From contig NC_087083.1 in NCBI RefSeq assembly GCF_026151205.1, positions 12,458,944-12,522,943 on the forward strand: 64,000 bases of DNA, in the 5' to 3' direction. The translations under genes were made by a program, and so were the position numbers. Position 1 is the first letter of the stretch, and each line of letters starts with the position of its first letter. Below the pieces are notes generated by a model. The model ran no database searches and was not told the DNA's origin. It saw nothing but the letters and a program-made list of their open reading frames with translations. Origin of the DNA: Bolinopsis microptera. Taxonomy: Eukaryota; Ctenophora; Tentaculata; Lobata; Bolinopsidae. Positions 57,281-64,000 of this stretch are shown here, one piece after another.

Positions 57281-58416
57281 TGATGCACGACCTTAACCAC
57301 ACATACTTTACATTTCTTATGTTGCTGATATAATGATTCATGGTTTTGTTAAGCATTGAAAATCAAACAATGTATTTGTCACTACTGACTACTGCGTTCT
57401 ATTTAAGAAAATTGAGTGGGTTAAATAAATAGAAGTTGTTATTTATTGGGAAATATTTAAATGTGCACGGCTAAAAAATTTTTTGATTGAATGGTAAATA
57501 TTAGGTACATTATCTGTGCCAATTCGTGATAAAGAAATGTTGATTAAGTAAAGCCCGATTTGCTTTGAAATCTCAGACATTTCTTTTGCTTATCACTATA
57601 CAAAAACAGGTTAGCAAATTTTCGTGTAATTTTGCATCCGTTTTAATGTTTGCTTGTCGACCTTGTAACCTATATGATATCCAATATAAAATTTAACTTT
57701 TAATAAGGTTGAAATTATTCCATGCTTTTCGTTGTACAAACTTCTTAAATTATCGATGTTAATTTTTGTTTTATTTTTACAAGTGGGATTTTTATTCTTT
57801 TATACTGTCATTCAATAATTGTTTTCAGTACTGCTATTTGATACCAATTGGCATGCCTTTGAATTTGATATTCACCCTTCAAAATGTTTATGCAAGATAT
57901 AATTATTTGATGATGTAAAATGGATATGTTTTATATATTAACATATTTCTAAGGAACAAGTAACAATTATGATGTCTCATTAACTGTTAAATTATGTCAT
58001 TTGAGGAAGTACTAGGTTAAATTGAGGGTGGGAAGTCGTATGTTTCAATCTCGAAATGACTCAAGTGATAACTACAAGCTAGGTAAAACTGATAAATTTG
58101 CTATCATAATAATATCATAATATTATGAAATGTGTGTATTTTGATGTATAATCATAAATAATCTATAATAATATTAATGATGTATTTGTTTTGTCAATTG
58201 ATATATTATATAAATATATTTTCTTTATCCTAATCTTGTTGACGAACTCAGCATTTTTCATTTAATATTCCCAAAATGCATAGAAATTGATCTACCTTCT
58301 CTGTTTTTCTTGAAATTATCAAATTCAATAAAATTGAAATTATCGAATGTAATTGAAATGACAATTTTAGTTAATGCTCGTACAATGTTATGTTAGTTAA
58401 AACCTTTCAACATAAA
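57281..58416. other. intergenic between the two SHOC2 copies
   Basis: Very AT-rich, no repeats or ORFs of note. Confidence 0.5.
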
Positions 58417-58427
58417 TATAATTTCAG
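58417..58427 (+). promoter_or_regulatory. splice acceptor before SHOC2 copy B
   Basis: TATAATTTCAG ends one base before the ATG at 58429. Confidence 0.6.
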
Positions 58428-58428
58428 T

Positions 58429-60000
58429 ATGAGAGATGTGTCGCAAATACAAGTATTAATTTGGTCTATGTGGACCGACTGTCAAGAAAGCATCACAGAA
58501 TAAGGGTGAAATAAAGATCGAAGTTTCGAAGAGACTCGAAAAATGCAAAGATGGAAACTCAACTGGCGTTGGGGTTCTGAGGAACTCGTTTTTCGGGTGC
58601 TACAATAGTCATTCTGTCACTGCGGGCTATCACTGAAATCTTCATTTACAAAAATAAACTGACTACCTTGCCGGCAGAGATATGCAAGCTCCATAACCTT
58701 AAATCGATTGGAGCTAATGAGAACAATATATCTACTCTCCCAGAGGAAATGAAACACCTGAAAAAGCTTGAAATCCTGGATTTGAGGCACAATAAGCTTG
58801 GTCCTGAGATTCCGTCCGCAGTATTTCAGCTTAAATCGTTGAAAAAACTCTTTCTGAACTTCAACAAATTGTCTGTCATCAACTCAGATATTTCGAACCT
58901 GACAGAGTTACGCTCCCTTCTGCTGAGTGAGAACAAAATAACCGAGCTGCCTGCAAGCATAGGGGAACTCAAAAACCTTGACCTGTTAGATTTAGCCAAA
59001 AACAATCTCACAGTCTTACCTGACGAAATTTGCAAGTGCACAAACATATCTCAGATTGTGTGTAAGTACAATAAGCTTGAGACTGTGCCCGTGAACATTG
59101 GTGATTTGACTAAACTGATTCGTGTGAATTTTTGTGGGAATCGGTTAACGAGTCTTCCTGATTCTATTTGTTCGTGTGTTTCTATCAACGATCTTGTCAT
59201 CAATGAGAACCGACTGAGTTACATTCCCAACAACCTGTTATTGTGCCTTCCTCTTGTTGAAAACTTCAATATTTCTCGGAATGAGTTTACCAACATACCA
59301 TATAGCTCGCCAGACTGTTTTCAGAACATTAAAACAATTAACCTTGAGGGAAACAAAATTAGAATGATCCCACATGGAATCTTCTCGAAAGCGGAGCGAC
59401 TTGTGAAACTGAATGTTAGTAATTTGTCCCTGCAAGGACTGCCGTTTGATATGAGCAAGTGGTCCACCCTAGTGGAGTTGAATCTGTCCAACAATAACCT
59501 CACTGTGTTACCGGATGATATTTCCTACCTGACGGAGCTTGAGCAGCTTAACCTTAATTTTAACCAGCTTGAGACTCTGCCTCCAGAAATTGGGGCTCTG
59601 AGAAAACTGAGGACTCTCGATGCAGAGAGTAACCAACTGCGGTCACTGCCCATTGAGATCGAGTTCCTGGCAGAACTGGAAAAGTTGAACTTGCAGGGCA
59701 ATCTACTGACGGGGGTTCATCGACAAATAGGGTTCATGGAAAAGGTTTGGGATCTGAACATTAGTGAAAACCATCTCCGAACAATCCCTGGTGAGATCGG
59801 GAACATGCGGAGCCTACAGCGACTAAACATCAACAGCAACAACCTACTTAACATGATCCCTGTAGAGCTGACACGGTGCCATCTCCTCAACTACCTTAAA
59901 TTTGGAAATGCCCCTACTTTAACGAAATACCGTCTGCAGTAATTCTGGGAGGTCCCAGGAGGTTCTCACGTACCTCACCAATATTAGTCCATATCATTGA
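58429..60000 (+). CDS. SHOC2: SHOC2-like leucine-rich repeat protein, copy B
   Basis: Tandem paralogue of copy A, span 1572 bp, ~523 residues. The main open frame 58668-59942 gives a continuous LRR array: LPEEMKHLKKLEILDLRHNK, LPASIGELKNLDLLDL, NRLTSLPDSICSC, LSRNEF/ISRNEF, GLPFDMSKWSTLVELNLSNN. Upstream, in other frames, lie an INFG motif (a possible I-x-F PP1-docking site), KKASQNKGEIKIEVSKRLEK and ITEIFIYKNKLTTLPAEIC; breaks near 58450-58480 and 58570-58590. Near the end the frame shifts around 59895 and 59955, giving EIPSAVILGGP and YLTNISPYH before TGA at 60000, as in copy A. Role by homology: scaffold of the RAF phosphatase. The start at 58429 is chosen by alignment with copy A. Confidence 0.85.
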
Positions 60001-61595
60001 ACTTCCTCAGTTTGGGTACCGCGTTTGAGGATGGGAGGTATTGTATGCTCAATCCCACATTCAGTCGGTTTGTTTGGATGGAGTGACGTCCGATTTGTCT
60101 TTATATTATTTTTACAGGGGATTTACAATTCAGCTATGCTAATTGAATGATTGATTGATTGCTTGATAAAGATTTGAAGATATCCGAGTTGTTGAGAAGG
60201 TGATCATTTTAAGCCGGGATGTAAAAGACAAATTTATGATTTCAATATTCTGTTGCCAGTGCTCAGCCAGTACTTGGCCAGTTACCAGTGCACAGTTCTC
60301 CGCTCCCTGTTTGTAGAGTTGAAGACTGTCAAGGGATGTATTATAATTGCAATTTGTTCAGGATTTATTACCGTAGTAGTTGCAATGGCGATCGAGCCAT
60401 TGGGTCCGAATCATTTTTAATTTCAAGGATTCTCTCAATTTCAGAAAAAAACAGTTTTTACGTACCAAATTTTTCGACAAAACTTGACGAGTTAAAAGGA
60501 TTTTCGTGAAATTGATAAAAACCATCTGAAAATATGTCTTGAATGTTTTAAAATTATTGATGCTTCACTGTTGTTAACTTAATTTTTATAAGTACAGAAA
60601 ATTTTATTCCATCTAGATTCTAGACCTTTAAAAGCTTGCTGTAACCTTAATAAGTTCGTATTGGATATTTTTTGTTTTTTAGAAGCGTTTTGAAACTTGA
60701 GTTCTATACCTTGTTTTTCAGTATGATCATAGTTATTTTCTAACAAATTGTGGTTAAACACGCCGTGTTTGAATATATATGTATATTATATATCAGAACC
60801 TGATCAACTCATATTATTACACTCACGATGTAGTTCTGTTATATTAGTTTTTGATATATAAAATATAAACTTAAAGTTTCATTTTATGATATTGTGTTGT
60901 ATCATTGCTTTCAAATTATGAGACTATTTTCTGTAGTATCTTACAGATCAATTGATAAGACTAATATATGTAAAATTTATGAATTAGCTAAATTGGCAAG
61001 TTGTACTACTCAGCAACATTCTTGAACACTAACTAATTAAATTAAGACTAATTAAACTAATTAACTAATTAAATTTAGACCGTATTGATTTGATTTTATG
61101 AACAATTTCATAGTAATTCAAGTCGATTTGTGCGTTTTATTCCCTGTGAAGGAACTAAATACGAGCATTATATATAACAAAATAAATGCCAACAAAATTG
61201 TTTCATAAACTCATGAACTCCAAATCTTTAAGATGAGTAGAACTGATGATTAGTAAAATTAAACAACAACAACACTATTAGCTGTATTTATCATAGATAT
61301 TTATAGAAATGCTCCGCCTGGAATTCCATGTTTTAAATCTACATTCTCAACTCTAATACACTGTAATTGTTATATGATCTAGTACTATAGTTAGTATCTT
61401 GAACTATGTATAAATGTATTGTTTTCAAATTCCAATCTCATAGGTTACTTGCCGTACTGACTAAAAATTATTTTAGTACATATTTGTAATGATCTAAATG
61501 TATTTTCGGTGCAATTTAAGCCTCGTTCTCGGCAATAAGTATTCAGTATTATTACGATTACAACTTTCCTGGAGTAATTTATTCTGACAAATCTC
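60001..61595. other. intergenic, AT-rich
   Basis: No gene or element recognised. Contains a run of TAATTAAATTAAG-like words at 61030-61075. Confidence 0.5.
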
Positions 61596-61607
61596 CACAC
61601 TCCACAG
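61596..61607 (+). promoter_or_regulatory. possible splice acceptor before METTL18
   Basis: CACACTCCACAG, 9 nt before the ATG at 61617. The pyrimidine tract is weak, so this is the least certain of the six. Confidence 0.35.
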
Positions 61608-61616
61608 CTGGTCACA

Positions 61617-62434
61617 ATGTCTTTTAAATTCAACTTCTTTGGTTCCGAGGACAATACCAACAAAGAAAATCAAGACAATAATCCAAGCGAAGGAAGTAAC
61701 CTGATTTCCTCATCACCAGAAGGAACAGCATCCCATACAACCCTAATACACTTACTCTCCTGTTTTCAAAATGGAAAGAACTCCATATCGGTTGCCCTTC
61801 CCACACGTATCAGTATCTAAAAGATGTGGATACAAGCAGCATGAAGGAAGTTGTCATGAAGTCAGATTTAGTTCCAGATGTTTACGAGGGCGGCTTCGAA
61901 GTCTGGGAGTGTACTATTGACCTGTTGAATTATCTTCATGTTCATAACGATGTGGTTAAGTCTAGTTCATCTGTCCTTGATTTGGGTTGTGGTTCTGGTT
62001 TGTTGGGGATATGTGCCAAACAGATGGTGCCTGAGGGTCGTGTTCATTTTCAGGATTACAACAAGGAAGTGATTAGTAATTTTACAGTCAAGAACTATCA
62101 TAAGAACTGTGGTGGTCATCAGAGCCACCATGTTGAGTTTCTTGCTGGTGATTGGTCCAGATTATCAGGAAAGTTTTCAAAATATGACTTGATATTAAGT
62201 GCTGAGACGATATATTGTATTAAGTCTCAGGAAAAGGTACTCCGAGTTTTACAGGATCATTTGACCGATGATGGTGTTGCATATTTCGCTTCTAAAAGAC
62301 ACTATTTTGGGGTAGGCGGTGGACTGATAGACTTCCAGAACTTGGTCCAATCTTCAGCTTCATTGAAATGTGAGGTGGTCTGGAGTTGTGAGACGGGTTT
62401 ATTTAGAGACATATTGAAAGTTTCAAGGTGTTAG
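61617..62434 (+). CDS. METTL18: METTL18-like histidine methyltransferase (one frameshift)
   Basis: METTL18 uses SAM to methylate a histidine of ribosomal protein uL3 (RPL3), affecting ribosome assembly and elongation. The start MSFKFNF resembles the human MTFQFNF. Then comes an acidic/Ser linker; after a frame change near 61740-61825 the catalytic domain follows: YEGGFEVWECT, SAM motif I VLDLGCGSGLLGI, HFQDYN, the DLILSAETIY post-motif and SKRHYFGVGGG. About 272 residues versus ~372 in human; the linker and an acidic insert are shorter. Single exon. AATAAA lies ~360 nt downstream. Confidence 0.88.
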
Positions 62435-62510
62435 GTCTGTGTAATAATTTATTAAATCCCTTATGCTCTAGATCGTTATTATATTTAGATGCTCTCAAAT
62501 CAATCAATTT

Positions 62511-62690
62511 AGCAAATTTTAAATGACTTCCGTCTCTAATCTGATGTAATCGAACAAGGGTTTCATATATAATAGATATATTATCAAAGGATCTGACTGG
62601 CAAATTTCAAATGACTTCCGTCTCTAATCGAACAAGAGTTCCATATACAGATATATATAATCAAAGGTTCTGACTGTTAATTAATCGAAT
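62511..62690 (+). repeat. ~90 bp direct duplication in the METTL18 3' region
   Basis: AAATGACTTCCGTCTCTAAT occurs at 62520 and 62610, followed in both by CATATA...AT and ATCAAAGG.TCTGACTG. A simple two-copy tandem duplication. Confidence 0.85.
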
Positions 62691-62796
62691 TATGATGTCA
62701 ACTCATTTAACTTCAAGTTCTTAACCATTTAAATTTTATGTCCTGTGTCATAAAATTTATCAATAATTTATCTTTCAAAAATTGTTAAGGCAAGGC

Positions 62797-62802
62797 AATA
62801 AA
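62797..62802 (+). terminator. possible poly(A) signal after METTL18
   Basis: AATAAA 363 nt after the stop and ~235 nt before the STRIP acceptor. Confidence 0.45.
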
Positions 62803-63024
62803 CAGAAATGTATTATATTATATATAATGTAGTCGTCAGTCGTCGGCACAAAAAATTCCTCAAGGTAAAATGTTTAAAATAGTAACAAAATTCTAACTAT
62901 ATTCCCAGACATACAATGACATAGGTACTTAAATCATACCAATACGTGACATGGATGTTTGATAAAAATACAATTCTTATGAAAGTGTCTTGTTTTATCA
63001 AATAATTGTAAAAGCTGACATGAT

Positions 63025-63038
63025 TCTTCAATTTTCAG
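63025..63038 (+). promoter_or_regulatory. splice acceptor before STRIP
   Basis: TTCTTCAATTTTCAG lies 14 nt before the ATG at 63053. Confidence 0.65.
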
Positions 63039-63052
63039 TGGATGGCTTAGAA

Positions 63053-64000
63053 ATGGCAGACGCCCCCCTGCGTATCCGTCAGGCACTACCTTACAAGATT
63101 AGAGACCTCAGCCGGAGAACAAGAAAAGAATCCGAAATTTATTCCGATAGTGCGGAATATGACTTCGAATACTCTGACGAGGATTGTTTAGAAAATGAGC
63201 TTGCAGAGTTGTATGCGTACTCAGAAACATCTGATTTACAAGGATGTCAGAGTTCGTTTGAGCACTTTGAATCTAGTTTGGATTCCTCTGAAAACTGGTA
63301 TTCGCTCTCAGACGTCGACAAGATGAGGTTGTATGTGAGTTATTGGAGTTTTTCGAGCAGAAAGATGTTGTGCACCATTCGTTGGGTACACAGTGTATTT
63401 TGTACATCCTGCAAGGCAAATACAATGAGTGTAACACGTTGGCTGAATGTTTGAATGGCTCAACTGACAATGCTTTTCTTGTCTACGAATGTGGATTTTT
63501 TACCAATACTCCTAAAACAAATTCATTTCCAACTTCAAGAATACAGAACAGAAAACCGGCAATCGGACCATGTAGAAGAAAGTTTCGCAATGAGAATGTT
63601 GTTAAACACCCTGTACACCATGATGTGCCTGATAAAGTCAGCCGAGTGTGACTCTGTGCAGAAGCAGAGGAGTGCTTTCTTCAAGGAACTTTCTGAGCCT
63701 ATGCATGGTTACCCTAACCTAGGACTTTTTATGTTGGAGATGATTTATTCGTTTGAGAAAGGTCTCTCGATTTTACCCATCAAGAAAATAACATTGATTT
63801 TCTGGAAATACTTGCTGTCCACGTTGGGTAATATGAAGATATTGCTCAGAGAAAATAAAGATCGTGAAGAGAACGGGTTGGGCGCTTGGGTGGAGCCAAA
63901 AGATCTCCCTTCCTCACAATGGCAAGTTTTACAGCCTCAGTTCCAGACCGTATCCCTATGTCCGAAATGATGGAAGATGAAAGTGAAAAATCCAACTTGT
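63053..64000 (+). CDS. STRIP1: STRIP1/2-like STRIPAK component, N-terminal part (runs off the window)
   Basis: STRIP proteins organise the STRIPAK PP2A-kinase complex. The start MADAPLRIRQ is followed by RRTRKESEIYSDSAEYDFEY and ELAELYAYSE, matching the conserved N-terminal block RKDSEGYSESPDLEFEY and ELSELYSYTE of human STRIP1. Then, after a shift near 63335, comes CILYILQGKYNECNTLAECL. After another near 63490 comes RMLLNTLYTMMCLIKSAE and PIKKITLIFWKYLLSTLGN, the N1221 domain. A third probable shift near 63930 precedes an acidic MMEDESEK stretch. The first and third frames are the same, so the first two shifts compensate. No intron in ~950 bp, unlike vertebrate genes. STRIP1 versus STRIP2 cannot be decided. 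Confidence 0.85.

Overview
This window looks like nuclear DNA of an animal. The right-hand 11 kb encodes recognisable homologues of TTC33, deoxyhypusine synthase (DHPS), SHOC2 (two tandem copies), METTL18 and STRIP1/2, all on the + strand. The other ~52 kb is AT-rich DNA packed with eukaryotic mobile elements: LINEs, LTR elements, MITEs, foldback elements and microsatellites. The phylum cannot be fixed from this sequence. The coding regions show no internal introns, and a splice-acceptor-like site lies 0-28 nt before each start codon. That would fit a lineage with spliced-leader trans-splicing, but 5'UTR introns would look the same.

Layout. 0-2.7 kb: minus-strand LTR-retrotransposon remnant with a gag ORF. 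3.2-11.2 kb: a repeat-rich block whose pieces recur colinearly between 25.3 and 51.9 kb. 11.6-23.3 kb: minisatellites, a foldback palindrome, a tRNA-like SINE head, an 80-88 bp tandem array and a ~655 bp (TATTCAG)n array. 23.4-25.9 kb: a 5'-truncated LINE with an intact-looking WADD reverse transcriptase motif. 26.9-39.3 kb: a four-level nest of mobile elements. An outer 12.4 kb inverted-repeat element contains a 10.35 kb foldback element (8-bp target duplication), which contains a hAT-like MITE (8-bp duplication), which is split by a 5.8 kb LTR retrotransposon (5-bp duplication, LTRs almost identical). The uninserted version of the outermost site is present at 4.94 kb. 41-44 kb: an indel-rich second copy of the 9-11 kb repeats. 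45.3-50.5 kb: a decayed minus-strand LINE with a PHD-like ORF1 and a mutated RT motif.

52.8-64 kb is the gene cluster: TTC33, DHPS, SHOC2 copy A, SHOC2 copy B, METTL18, STRIP (runs off the right edge). All but TTC33 are interrupted by small frameshifts. In DHPS, where I traced them base by base, they look like 1-2 nt losses next to short homopolymers. Overall gene lengths are preserved, so I favour assembly indels over pseudogenes. The genes do not form one pathway: DHPS and METTL18 act on translation (eIF5A and uL3), while SHOC2 and STRIP are scaffolds of two phosphatase systems (PP1C and PP2A).
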